Assembly: GCF_010731595.1 (NCBI RefSeq)
Contig: NZ_AP022582.1
Location: 3,286,001-3,350,000 of the forward strand
Source: Mycobacterium seoulense
Lineage (GTDB): Bacteria > Actinomycetota > Actinomycetes > Mycobacteriales > Mycobacteriaceae
Reading direction: 5' to 3'
DNA length: 64,000 nt
The notes beneath the pieces are model-generated. The model was not told the origin of the DNA. It saw only the letters and a program-made list of their open reading frames with translations, and made no database searches. The translations under genes were made by a program, and so were the position numbers. This document shows, in pieces, positions 8,790 through 17,066 of this stretch. The stretch's first letter is position 1. Each line of letters opens with the position of its first letter.

Positions 8790-9542
8790 TTACGCCTCGT
8801 AGCCGTCGGTGCCTGCCCGCGCTATCACGACCCGACCGATGACCGAGCGCGCCGACATCCTCAGCAGGAACTCGACCAAGGTCGCCACGTCTTCGGCCGG
8901 GATCATTTCCTCGGGCGCGATGCGGCCACGTACCCACTCCGACATGTCGGTGTCGACGTAGGCAGGCGCGATCGCGGTAGCAGATATGCCGGTGCCCGAC
9001 TCTTCGGCGTTCAGCGTGTCCACCAGCGAGGCAATCGCGGCCTTCGAGGCGCCGTACGCAGCCAGTTGGGCCTCGGCGTAGATGGCGGTGATCGAGGAAA
9101 GCACGATGATCTTGGCCCCCTCAGACGGATGCCGAGCGACCGCCGCGCGGAGCATCGGCAAGGCTTCCTGGATCAGGACGAAGGGGTTCCGGAAGTTGAC
9201 CGCGATGGTCTTGTCGAGTCGCTTCAGCGGGTAGTCGGCGATCAACCCTGCCGTACCGACGCCGGCATTGAGTATCAATGCCGACATGTCGCCGTATTCG
9301 TCACGGTGCCGCCGGATCAGACCGACCGGGGCATCCGGATCAGCGATGTCCGCGGCGACGGAAAGTACTGCAGGCGCGCCTAATTCGCGGAGTTCGTCGC
9401 GCACCGCCACCAGGGCTTCTTCGTTGCGAGCGGTGATGGTAAGCGCCATGTTCCGCTCGGCCAGGCGCCGTGCGATAGCCAATCCGATCCCGCGAGAGGC
9501 GCCGGTGATGAGGGCAGAACGCGCATGCGTGCCGTCGGCCAT
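8790..9542 (-). CDS. Short-chain dehydrogenase/reductase
   Basis: A 250-residue classical SDR with the Rossmann motif LITGASRGIGLAIAR at residue 10, LILNAGVG near 88 and the catalytic set VLSSITAIYAEAQLAAYGASK near 140-160. ATG 9542 shares one base with the stop of the upstream SDR (TGATG), so the two are translated in tandem. NAD(P)-linked alcohol/ketone conversion is expected; the substrate is unknown. Confidence 0.9.
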   Translation of the reverse strand: MADGTHARSALITGASRGIGLAIARRLAERNMALTITARNEEALVAVRDELRELGAPAVLSVAADIADPDAPVGLIRRHRDEYGDMSALILNAGVGTAGLIADYPLKRLDKTIAVNFRNPFVLIQEALPMLRAAVARHPSEGAKIIVLSSITAIYAEAQLAAYGASKAAIASLVDTLNAEESGTGISATAIAPAYVDTDMSEWVRGRIAPEEMIPAEDVATLVEFLLRMSARSVIGRVVIARAGTDGYEA

Positions 9543-10369
9543 CACGCTCGACTCGGGGACGTCTCGAACGCGGCGTCGATCTTTCGGAATCGGCGCGCGA
9601 TCGGCTCGCGGCACTCCTCGTGAGTGAACAAGTACAGCTCGTTGGAACCGATTGCGTCGACGACGATCTTCGCGGCGTCGTGGGGCGACACGATGCGGCC
9701 CGCAAATCCAGGGTCGTCGAAGTCAACATCGGAGGCGGCATTCGGACCGCCGAGGTGAGCCGGGCGATTGCGATGCGAGTGCTCGATGTTCGTCCCGACC
9801 TTCATCGGGCAGAGCACGCTGACCTTTACCAGCGATTCGCGCAGTTCACGATGCAGCGTCTCGGCGAGCGCCACAACACCGTACTTGGTGACCGAGTAGG
9901 GACCCAGTCCTGCATTGGCGACGAGGCCCGCGAACGATGCCGTGAAGATGATGTGCGCACTCCGGGCGGCCCGCACGATCGATGGGAGAAACACCTCGAC
10001 ACCATGAATGGGACCCCAGAGATTGACGCCGATCATCCACTCCCAGTCCTCGTGCGTTGCGTCGACCAGCGGCCCCGTGGCTCCCACGCCGGCGTTGAGG
10101 AACAAGATGTCGACGGGGCCGAAGTGCTGACTTGTGCGCGCTGCAAGGCTCTCGACGTCCGCACGCTTGGAGACGTCAGTACGGACTGGCAACACCTCGG
10201 TGCCGGCAGGCAGTTCCGCTGCAGCTGAGTTCAAAGCCGCCTGTTCGATGTCGGCCAGCACGAGCTTGCAACCCCGATCCGCCAGCCTTCGTGCCGTAGC
10301 CAAACCGATCCCGCTGGCGCCGCCGGTGATGACGGCGACTTTGCCCCTCAATGATTCACTCGAGCCCAT
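9542..10369 (-). CDS. Short-chain dehydrogenase/reductase
   Basis: A 275-residue SDR: VITGGASGIGLATARRLAD at residue 11, FLNAGVGATG near 88, the catalytic segment FTASFAGLVANAGLGPYSVTK near 145-165, and a long C-terminal part typical of the extended mycobacterial SDRs. ATG 10369 begins the conserved sequence MGSSESLRGKVAVITGG; an upstream start at 10432 is less likely. It is the first gene of a two-SDR leftward operon controlled by the palindrome at 10460-10479. Confidence 0.9.
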   Translation of the reverse strand: MGSSESLRGKVAVITGGASGIGLATARRLADRGCKLVLADIEQAALNSAAAELPAGTEVLPVRTDVSKRADVESLAARTSQHFGPVDILFLNAGVGATGPLVDATHEDWEWMIGVNLWGPIHGVEVFLPSIVRAARSAHIIFTASFAGLVANAGLGPYSVTKYGVVALAETLHRELRESLVKVSVLCPMKVGTNIEHSHRNRPAHLGGPNAASDVDFDDPGFAGRIVSPHDAAKIVVDAIGSNELYLFTHEECREPIARRFRKIDAAFETSPSRA

Positions 10370-10459
10370 GTGCTGACACCGTCCTTTGCTGGCACCGTGC
10401 GTGAACGCTGGGCGATCGGTATCGCGAGACACGCATCGAGAGATCGGTCGTGACCATAC

Positions 10460-10479
10460 TTTCTATATATCAGTAGATT
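10460..10479. promoter_or_regulatory. Palindromic operator, regulon site 4
   Basis: TTTCTATATATCAGTAGATT: half-sites TTTCTAT and GTAGATT with 6-bp spacing. It lies 90 bp upstream of the two-SDR operon (leftward) and 20 bp upstream of a small rightward reading frame. It is the site closest to the TetR gene at 10634-11236. Confidence 0.65.
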
Positions 10480-10523
10480 CTAGCTTAGGCTGGTGCGTAG
10501 TGACAACGAACTCTCAGGCGAGC
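10469..10523 (+). repeat. Promoter-leader repeat, copy A
   Basis: About 55 bp beginning TATCAGTAGATTC and running through GACAACGAACTCTCAG to GCGAGCG. It is repeated, with scattered substitutions and a 2-bp indel, at 27105-27158. It includes the right half of operator site 4 and the start of the small reading frame at 10500. Confidence 0.7.
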
Positions 10524-10637
10524 GACACTACCGAGACCGTGTTCTTCTGGGCGTCGCTGGGTGGGATGCCGAAAGAGTGGGCGCTGAGACATGTTCAGAC
10601 GATCGGCACGAAGCTCGCTTCCTTGCTGAAAGACTAA
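10500..10637 (+). pseudogene. Small reading frame, probable C-terminal remnant of an LLM monooxygenase
   Basis: A GTG-initiated frame of 45 residues. Its end (TVFFWASLGGMP, then WALRHVQTIGTKLASLL) resembles the C-terminal helix region of luciferase-like monooxygenases, in which a W-x-S-x-x-GMP segment precedes a helix. The first residues are unlike that family. The simplest reading is a deletion joining a promoter and start to the last codons of an LLM gene. It converges with, and overlaps by 4 nt, the end of the TetR gene. It could instead be a genuine small protein. Confidence 0.4.
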
Positions 10638-11236
10638 GCGGCGCCCAGACCGCGCAGCACGAAACCCAGCAGATAGTCGACCTCGTCGGTGACGTCTGTC
10701 GTCGACTTCTGGTGAAACCGGTCGAGAAGTGCGGCCTCGAAAGCCGCCCGAATCGACCGAGCATCCACCTCCGGACTGCACGCGGTGAAGATTCCTTCTG
10801 CTTTGCCTCGGTGAAGTATGGCGGCGATCGATGCCTGATCGGCCGCCATCCCGATTTCGAGTTCGCGCGCATAACCTGGAGTGCGCCGCAGTTCCTCGGA
10901 GTAGAAAATCGCCACCCTCTTGCGCTTGCGCGGATTCGACACCAGCTCGAACATGTGCGTCATCCACGACCGCAGGGCCTCCACCGGGGTTTCCGCGCGC
11001 GCCACTACCTCGCGCAGTTGCTCCTGCACCGCCTTGCGATCCCTCCGAAACATCTCCAACAGAAGATCGTGTTTGGTGCTGAAGTTCCGGTAGAAGGCCC
11101 GCGTGCCGAGACCGGCTTCATCGAGTATCTCGGTGATGGATGTCAGCGACTCGCCACTGCGATCCAAGCACCGGTAGGCAGCGTCGATGATGTGCTGTCG
11201 CTCCGATGAGCGACTGATCGTCCGAGTCTCAGCCAC
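10634..11236 (-). CDS. TetR/AcrR family transcriptional regulator
   Basis: A 200-residue regulator. The N-terminal helix-turn-helix spans roughly residues 10-60, with IIDAAYRCLDRSG, then SITEILDEAGLGTRAFYRNFSTKHDLLLEMF as DNA-binding and exit helices. The remainder is the ligand-binding domain (WMTHMFELVSNPRKRKRVAIFYSEELRR). It is the only intact regulator in the first 23 kb and lies beside operator site 4, so it is the best candidate to bind the repeated 20-bp palindrome. The GTG start overlaps the end of a CoA-transferase remnant by 8 bp, suggesting an old operon. Confidence 0.9.
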   Translation of the reverse strand: MAETRTISRSSERQHIIDAAYRCLDRSGESLTSITEILDEAGLGTRAFYRNFSTKHDLLLEMFRRDRKAVQEQLREVVARAETPVEALRSWMTHMFELVSNPRKRKRVAIFYSEELRRTPGYARELEIGMAADQASIAAILHRGKAEGIFTACSPEVDARSIRAAFEAALLDRFHQKSTTDVTDEVDYLLGFVLRGLGAA

Positions 11237-11540
11237 AATGGATTACACCGGCGTCCTGCCATTTCGCGATTGTTGCGTCATCGTAGCCGAACACCCGCAG
11301 CACCGCGACCGTGTGCCGCCCGGCCAGACGTCCGCCGGGCGCCCTGATCTCCGACCGACTCGGCCCGACCAGCGACGAAAACCGCAGGGGCGCCTCGAGC
11401 ATCAAACCCTCTGCCCCGCGGTCCGCCAGGAACTGCTTGCAGAACGCGCCGGGCAGCGTGGTGGACAGGTCGACGACGCGGATGCCAGCCAGCGGTGTCG
11501 TCGGTTCGGGGGCGGCAAGGGCGTCGGAGGTCGAGGGCAT
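11229..11540 (-). pseudogene. CaiB/BaiF CoA-transferase, internally deleted remnant
   Basis: A 103-residue frame that joins the two ends of a family III CoA-transferase. LAGIRVVDLSTTLPGAFCKQ is the usual N-terminus; GRHTVAVLRVFGYDDATIAK then WQDAGVI is the usual C-terminus. The roughly 300 residues between them, with the active site, are missing. The tandem CoA-transferase at 18658 starts and ends with closely similar sequence, so the missing part may have been deleted after duplication. The reading frame is open, but the product cannot be a working transferase. Confidence 0.7.
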
Positions 11541-11698
11541 TCGACGCGACTCCTGCGAAAGGTCGGTTTTCGGCACTGCATCGCATTCCGAGCCAATGTA
11601 CGTGGCTTGTGTCGCACAATAACCTGCCAGCGCTGGGGATTCAATCCGTCGATCGGTGGAATCGCCGTTGACATGTGACACCCAGCCTCCTAGCCTAG

Positions 11699-11715
11699 TG
11701 AAAAATGCTTTTTCA
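11699..11715. promoter_or_regulatory. Palindrome upstream of amidohydrolase operon
   Basis: TGAAAAATGCTTTTTCA: perfect 7-bp arms around TGC, ending 27 bp before the ATG at 11743. It differs from the 20-bp regulon palindrome, so the operon that follows may answer to another regulator. No matching site was noticed elsewhere in the window. Confidence 0.5.
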
Positions 11716-11742
11716 AAAGCCAGTACCCGGTTGGAGGCAGGC

Positions 11743-12882
11743 ATGACCAAGATCTGGACGAATTCTGGTGATTCACACTTTCTGGAACCCGACGATCTCT
11801 GGCAATCCCGGCTGCCGAAGCGGTTGGCCGAGTTGTGTCCGCGGTCGGAGAAGGATCCCGACGGTGAGTACGAGACGGTTTACGTCGACGGTCAGATCTT
11901 TCGGCGGAAGCTGCCGTCGTCGGCGATGGTGGCCTTCGTTGAGTTGGCCTCGAAGCCGCAGGGCCTGCGAGATGCCCGGGCGCGGCTCGGCGACTTGGAT
12001 CAGGAGGGCGTGTGGGGTGAGGTGATCTTTCCGTCGCTGGGCATGTGGGCCTCATCGTTCCGGACGCCGGAGCTGCTGAAGGCGTGCATGCGCGCGAGCA
12101 ATGAGTGGGCGCTTGAGGAGATCTGTGCGGTGTCACCGCGCTATGTGGTCACAGCGCAGGTCTCGACGCTGGTGGTGGACGACGCGGTGGAGGAACTGCA
12201 GTGGGCGGCCGGCAAGGGGTTCAAGGCGGTGTTCCTGCCGACGTCGCCGCACCCGAGCGCCCCGGACTGGCACCGCGACGACTGGGAGCCCTTATGGGCG
12301 GCGGCCGAGGAGGCCGGCATGGTGCTCGCGTTCCATATCGGCACCGATCCGGTGCCCGTGGAGGCCGGCAACAGTGTGACCGGCGGCGCGGGTCAGGTAT
12401 ATCGCGGCCCGGGTGGGGCCATCATGAACTACGCCGAGACGACATTCTCCGGGCAGCGGGCCACCATGAAGCTGGTGGCTTGCGGTGCACTGGACCGGCA
12501 TCCGAACTTGAAGGTGTTGATCTCTGAGGGCGGCGCGACGTGGGTTCCGTTTTTGGGTGACCGTCTGCTGGAGGGGTATCGCCAGCACCATATGGCGGTG
12601 CGGCCCAAGCTGAGCCGCAGCCCGAAGGAGATCCTCTACAGCCAGGTCTACGCGTCGTTCCAGCACGACGAGACCGCGGTGGCGGCCTTCGACCACATGG
12701 GGTATCGCAACGTGATGTTCGGCAGCGACTATCCGCACATGGAGGGCACGTTCGGCCACACCCAGGACACGCTTAAGACGCTGTTCGACGGGGTCAGCGA
12801 CGATACACGGCTGCGCATCACGCAGGGCGCGTTCTTCGAGCTGTTCCCCGACGTCCCGCCCGTACCAGCCGAAAGCATCTGA
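11743..12882 (+). CDS. Amidohydrolase-2 family metal-dependent hydrolase
   Basis: A 379-residue ACMSD-type amidohydrolase. Metal-binding blocks are SGDSHFLEPDDLW (residue 9), VLAFHIGTD near 205, VLISEGGATWVPFL near 265 and FGSDYPHMEGTFGH near 330. ATG 11743 follows GGAGG (11733-11737) at 5 nt; an upstream in-frame ATG at 11656 would include the palindrome at 11699. It heads a rightward gene series (thiolase-like, DUF35, small protein, SDR, aldehyde dehydrogenase, DUF2889). Hydrolysis or decarboxylation of a ring-derived intermediate is likely. Confidence 0.88.
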   Translation: MTKIWTNSGDSHFLEPDDLWQSRLPKRLAELCPRSEKDPDGEYETVYVDGQIFRRKLPSSAMVAFVELASKPQGLRDARARLGDLDQEGVWGEVIFPSLGMWASSFRTPELLKACMRASNEWALEEICAVSPRYVVTAQVSTLVVDDAVEELQWAAGKGFKAVFLPTSPHPSAPDWHRDDWEPLWAAAEEAGMVLAFHIGTDPVPVEAGNSVTGGAGQVYRGPGGAIMNYAETTFSGQRATMKLVACGALDRHPNLKVLISEGGATWVPFLGDRLLEGYRQHHMAVRPKLSRSPKEILYSQVYASFQHDETAVAAFDHMGYRNVMFGSDYPHMEGTFGHTQDTLKTLFDGVSDDTRLRITQGAFFELFPDVPPVPAESI

Positions 12883-12886
12883 ACTG

Positions 12887-14086
12887 GTGGGCAATTCGGA
12901 TGGTCTGCGTGACGTCGCCATCGTCGGAATTGGCGCGACGCCCTACTACAAGCGGGGCGGGTCGTTGCCGAAGACCGTAACCGAACTCGCCGGTGAGGCG
13001 ATCCTCGCCGCCTGTGAGGATGCCGGGCTATCGGTGCGCGACATCGACGGTTTTGCCTATTACTCGGGTGCCAGCGCCGGGTACGCCGAGAAGATGGACA
13101 CCGGCGATTTCGTGGAAACCCTCGGCATACCGGAGGTCCGGTTCACCGCGGCGCTGACCTCGGGCGGCGGTGGTTCGGCCGGGGCGATCGGGCTGGCGCG
13201 TGCGGCGATTGTCGCCGGCGATGCTTCTGTGGTCGTCACTGTGATGGCGTTGCAGCAGTCCAAACAGCGTCTGGGAGCGGTGTTCTCGGCGATGGAGCCC
13301 GACGCGATCAACTCGTTCCTGCAGCCGTCGGGGCTGTTCGGTCCGGGTCAGCTGATGTCGGTGTTGGCGCGTCGGCATATGCATCTCTACGGCACGCGGC
13401 GCGAGGCTTTCGCCGAGATCGCGATCTCGACGCGGGCCAATGCGCTGAACCGGCCCAAGGCGATTCACCGGGAACCACTGACGCTCGAAGACTATTTCAA
13501 CGCGCGGATGATCGCAGAACCGTTGTGCCTCTACGACTTCTGCCAGGAGACTGACGGTGCCGTCGCGGTGATCACGACGAGCGCCGACCGTGCCCGCGAT
13601 CTGCGCCAACCACCGGTCCCAGTGGTCGCCGCCGCCCATGGTGGAGTCAAGCAGTGGGGTCGCGCGTTCGCGTGGATGGGTATGCCCGATGAGTACTTCG
13701 CTTCCTCGGGTAACAAGCCGATCGCCGAGCGGCTCTACCGGCAGGCCGGGATCAGCGCCGCCGACATCGACGTGGCGCTGCTCTACGACCACTTCACCCC
13801 GATGGTGCTGATGCAACTCGAGGACTACGGATTCTGCGAGAAGGGGGAGGGCGGCGCGTTCGTGGAGAGCGGGGCGATTCGCTACGACGGCGGCTCGATC
13901 CCGCTCAACCCACACGGCGGTCAACTATCGGAGGCCTACATCGTTGGCATGACCCATATCATGGAAGGAGTCGAGCAGATGCGCGGCACCGCCATCAACC
14001 AGGTGACCGACGCCGAACTCGCGTTGATCACCGGGGGGCCGGCCAGTCTGCCGGTCAGCGGTCTGATCCTGGGGCGCGCCGCATGA
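12887..14086 (+). CDS. Thiolase-like protein (SCP2/Ltp type, possible aldolase subunit)
   Basis: A 399-residue thiolase-fold protein that lacks the nucleophilic Cys: the segment expected to carry it reads ALTSGGGGSAGAIGLARA near residue 90. Blocks ALLYDHFTPMVLMQLEDYGF (near 300) and LNPHGGQLSEAYIVGM (near 340) match the Ltp lipid-transfer-protein group. Steroid-degrading members such as Ltp2 are retro-aldolases that need a DUF35 partner. A DUF35 gene follows with a 4-nt overlap (ATGA), so a two-subunit aldolase or CoA-ester lyase is plausible. GTG 12887 starts 4 bp after the amidohydrolase stop. Confidence 0.85.
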   Translation: MGNSDGLRDVAIVGIGATPYYKRGGSLPKTVTELAGEAILAACEDAGLSVRDIDGFAYYSGASAGYAEKMDTGDFVETLGIPEVRFTAALTSGGGGSAGAIGLARAAIVAGDASVVVTVMALQQSKQRLGAVFSAMEPDAINSFLQPSGLFGPGQLMSVLARRHMHLYGTRREAFAEIAISTRANALNRPKAIHREPLTLEDYFNARMIAEPLCLYDFCQETDGAVAVITTSADRARDLRQPPVPVVAAAHGGVKQWGRAFAWMGMPDEYFASSGNKPIAERLYRQAGISAADIDVALLYDHFTPMVLMQLEDYGFCEKGEGGAFVESGAIRYDGGSIPLNPHGGQLSEAYIVGMTHIMEGVEQMRGTAINQVTDAELALITGGPASLPVSGLILGRAA

Positions 14087-14534
14087 GCGCGCCCCCGCCA
14101 CACTGGCGACAACCCTTCCCGGCGAGCACATCCGGATCGCGGTCAACAAACACACCGAACCGTTTTGGCAGGCAGCCAAAGAGCAACGTCTTGTCGCCCC
14201 GCAGTGCGCCGACTGCGGATCCTTCCGGCTGCCGCCCACACCGTTCTGCCCGGAATGCCAGTTCACGGCCGTCAACTGGGTTCAGCTGAGTGGCGATGCG
14301 ACCGTCTACAGCTTCGCGGTTGTGCACGGCATTCCCGGCATGCCCGAATTGACGTTGGTACCAGCGGTCGTCGACCTGCCCGACGCACCGGGTGCGCGAC
14401 TGGTGAGCAACGTCGTCGACATCGCGCCGACCGATTTGACGATCGGAATGGCGCTGCGCGTGGACTTTTCGCCCATCGCCGATGGCTGGATGCTTCCAAT
14501 TTTCCGGCCGTACAACGGAGCCACTGGTGGCTGA
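14083..14534 (+). pseudogene. DUF35/OB-fold zinc-ribbon protein with apparent 5' frameshift
   Basis: The body is a DUF35 (ChsH2-type) protein: a zinc ribbon with CADC and CPEC separated by 12 residues, then an OB-fold (YSFAVVHGIPGMP, VSNVVDIAPTDLTIGMALRV). The only credible start is ATG 14083, which overlaps the thiolase-like stop as ATGA. That frame goes off after about four codons, and the body frame has no ATG, GTG or TTG before the zinc ribbon. Adding one C to the CCCCC run at 14092-14096 gives a continuous N-terminus MSAPPATLATTLPGEH. This is either a real one-base deletion in a homopolymer or a sequencing error. Confidence 0.75.
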
Positions 14535-14739
14535 CGACGACAGCGCCCTGCACGAGAAACCGCTCGAATTTTTCGCCAGCATCGCCAACACCGGCGGCGA
14601 CTGTGACGGGCAGGCGATCCTGCCCGACAACGGGCGCTTCCGTGCCTGGTGCTCGTGCGGCAACTGGAGCGTCGAGGTCGACGACTCCGAAGACGGTTTG
14701 AGATTGGCACGCATCCACACCGGCAGCCCGCCGCACTGA
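14527..14739 (+). CDS. Conserved small hypothetical protein
   Basis: A 70-residue acidic protein whose GTG start overlaps the DUF35 stop by 8 bp. It contains WCSCGNWSVEVDD, a Cys-x-Cys pair flanked by Trp, with a third Cys in GGDCDG, so metal binding is possible. The function is not known to me. The tight coupling on both sides argues for a role in the same pathway as the thiolase-like/DUF35 pair. Confidence 0.65.
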   Translation: MADDDSALHEKPLEFFASIANTGGDCDGQAILPDNGRFRAWCSCGNWSVEVDDSEDGLRLARIHTGSPPH

Positions 14740-14757
14740 GGTCAGAGGAGAAAACTC

Positions 14758-15573
14758 GTGGGGAATCTCGAAGGCAGAGTCGCCTTCATCACCGGCGCGG
14801 CTCGAGGGCAAGGTCGCGCGCACGCCGTCCGCCTGGCCAGTGAAGGCGCCGACATCATCGGGCTGGACATCTGCGCCGACATCGACTCCATGGACTATCC
14901 CAACGCGACCCCCGCTGACCTCGAAGAGACAGTCAAGCTCGTTGAGGATCGTGGCCGACGAATTGTGGCCCGCCAAGCCGACGTTCGCGACGCCGACGCC
15001 GTCAACGCTGTTGTCCGCGAAGGTGTCGCCGAATTCGGGCGCCTGGACATCGTGGTGGCCAACGCCGGAATCGTGCGACTCAGTGAAGGCTCGAAGCGAC
15101 GCGAGATCTTCCGCGACATCATCGACGTGAACTTGGTCGGTGTGTGGAACACCGTCGAGGCGGCGATCCCCGCTCTGATCGACGGCGGCCGCGGCGGATC
15201 GATCGTGATCACCAGCTCGAGCGCTGGTTTGAAGGCCACCGGCACCGACCGTGCAGGTGGCCAGGCCTACGCCGCCGCCAAACGCGGTCTCGTAGCTTTG
15301 ATGCAGGTGTGGGCCAACCACCTTGGGCCACAATCAATCCGAGTCAACACCATCCACCCAACCGGGGTGGCTACCGGCATGGTGATGAACGAGACGATGG
15401 CCAAGCTATTCGAAGCCAACGACGCGGCGCTGACCGCCATGCAGAACGTCCTTCCGATACAGATCCTGCAACCCGAAGATGTCGCGGAAGCTGTCGCATG
15501 GCTGGTTTCCGACGCGGCCAAATTCATCACAGGCACCGCTTGGCCCCTCGACGCCGGCTTCGCGGTTCGGTAA
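14758..15573 (+). CDS. Mycofactocin-type SDR oxidoreductase
   Basis: A 271-residue SDR of the group tied to the redox cofactor mycofactocin. It begins GRVAFITGAARGQGRAHAVR with the characteristic ARGQGR glycine motif and has ADIIGLDICADID after strand 2. VVANAGIV follows near 100 and the catalytic SSSAGLKATGTDRAG then AYAAAK near 143-178. Members such as carveol dehydrogenase hold NAD tightly and pass electrons to mycofactocin. It probably oxidises a secondary or terpenoid-like alcohol. GTG 14758 follows GAGGAG. Confidence 0.88.
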   Translation: MGNLEGRVAFITGAARGQGRAHAVRLASEGADIIGLDICADIDSMDYPNATPADLEETVKLVEDRGRRIVARQADVRDADAVNAVVREGVAEFGRLDIVVANAGIVRLSEGSKRREIFRDIIDVNLVGVWNTVEAAIPALIDGGRGGSIVITSSSAGLKATGTDRAGGQAYAAAKRGLVALMQVWANHLGPQSIRVNTIHPTGVATGMVMNETMAKLFEANDAALTAMQNVLPIQILQPEDVAEAVAWLVSDAAKFITGTAWPLDAGFAVR

Positions 15574-15591
15574 CACACAACGGGAGAGCCA

Positions 15592-17055
15592 ATGATTACG
15601 TCGACACTTGCAACGCCGCGCCCGGAAGTCTCGCTGAGGATCGGCGGCGAAAAACGGCATACCGCGTCTGGAGGCACCTACCAACACATCAACCCGTGCG
15701 ATGGGACACCCGACGCCGAGATCCCCATGGCAGGCGCCGCCGAGATCGACGAGGCTGTCGAGGCCGCCCACGGCGCGTTTCTTGGTTGGCGGCAGACCAA
15801 TCCGGCCGAGCGCAGGCGTATTCTGATGCGCTTTGCAGACCTGATCGAGCAAAACACCGACGACTTCACCCGCCTCGGTACCTTTGACAACGGCACGCCG
15901 TCGGGGTTGGTGGGCGGGCTCGTCGCGATGTCGGTCGAGTGGACGCGTTACTACGCGGGTTGGGCCGACAAGATCAGCAGTGACATCGCGTCCTCGTTCC
16001 GAACCCACGGTGAGTTCAGCTATACACTCAGTCAGCCTTACGGGGTGATCGGCGTGATCATCACCTGGAACGGCCCCCTCATCTCCTTGGCGATGAAAGT
16101 GCCTGCGGCACTTGCCGCGGGCAACACCGTGGTGATCAAGCCGTCCGAGCTCACCCCTTTCAGCGCCAATCTGTACGCGGATCTCGCTGCAGAGGCCGGT
16201 ATTCCCGCCGGCGTCATCAACGTGGTTCCCGGATCCGCTGAAGCCGGGGCGAGGCTGGTCGCCCATCCGCTCGTCAAAAAAGTCACCTTTACCGGCGGCC
16301 CGGATACGGCGCGCAAGATCCTCTCGACCTGTGCCGAGCAGATCAAGCCGGCAGTCATGGAGCTCGGCGGCAAATCCGGCAACATCATCTTCGAGGACGC
16401 TGATCTTGACCTCGCCTGCGGCTACGGAACGATGATGTCGGTGGGCTTGATGAGCGGCCAGGGCTGCGCCCTTCCGACCCGAATGATCGTGGCAAGACCG
16501 CTCTATGACGACGTCATCGCGCGAGTCTCGGCGATCGCGTCGATGATCAAAGTGGGTGACCCGTTCGATCTGGACACCCTGAGCGGTCCTGTCGTGAATG
16601 AAGCAGCACTGGAGCGGATCGTGGGCATGATCGACCGCGCCAAACAGGACGGCGCACGATTGATCACGGGCGGTGAGCGCATCGGCGGTGACCTCGCGGA
16701 CGGATACTTCCTGCAGCCCACGGTGTTCGCAGACGTCGACCCCAATTCCGAACTGGCGCAAAAAGAGGTCTTCGGTCCGGTGCTGTCGATCATGCCGTTC
16801 GACACCGAAGACGAAGCCATCGAGATCGCGAACAGGACCCCCTACGGGCTGTCCGGGTGCCTGTTCACGAACAATCTCAAACGCGCCCACCGTGTCGTTG
16901 AAGCGCTCGAGACTGGAGAAGTCCTGATCAACGGCGCCATTAACCTGGGGGTGCACCGACCCTTCGGGGGTATCGGCATCAGCGGTATGGGCAAGGAAGG
17001 CGGTCGGCAAGGGCTGGACGAGTTCCTGTGGACCAAGAGCGTGAGCATCGCCTAA
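15592..17055 (+). CDS. Aldehyde dehydrogenase family protein
   Basis: A 487-residue NAD(P)-dependent aldehyde dehydrogenase. Blocks in order: GVIGVIITWNGPLISLAMK near 145, the NAD-loop VIKPSELTPF near 178, FTGGPDTARKIL near 230, the general base in VMELGGKSGN near 258, the nucleophile in SGQGCALPTR near 292 and the terminal EVFGPVLSIMPF near 390. Both catalytic residues are present. ATG 15592 follows GGGAGAG, 18 bp after the SDR stop. An aldehyde from alcohol oxidation or aldol cleavage by the preceding genes is the likely substrate. Confidence 0.92.
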   Translation: MITSTLATPRPEVSLRIGGEKRHTASGGTYQHINPCDGTPDAEIPMAGAAEIDEAVEAAHGAFLGWRQTNPAERRRILMRFADLIEQNTDDFTRLGTFDNGTPSGLVGGLVAMSVEWTRYYAGWADKISSDIASSFRTHGEFSYTLSQPYGVIGVIITWNGPLISLAMKVPAALAAGNTVVIKPSELTPFSANLYADLAAEAGIPAGVINVVPGSAEAGARLVAHPLVKKVTFTGGPDTARKILSTCAEQIKPAVMELGGKSGNIIFEDADLDLACGYGTMMSVGLMSGQGCALPTRMIVARPLYDDVIARVSAIASMIKVGDPFDLDTLSGPVVNEAALERIVGMIDRAKQDGARLITGGERIGGDLADGYFLQPTVFADVDPNSELAQKEVFGPVLSIMPFDTEDEAIEIANRTPYGLSGCLFTNNLKRAHRVVEALETGEVLINGAINLGVHRPFGGIGISGMGKEGGRQGLDEFLWTKSVSIA

Positions 17056-17066
17056 CTAGCCCAAGT

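Noticed and set aside
13028..13924. A 298-codon minus-strand frame inside the thiolase-like gene
   Set aside because: No domain content; the plus-strand protein has clear Ltp-type motifs and coupled neighbours.
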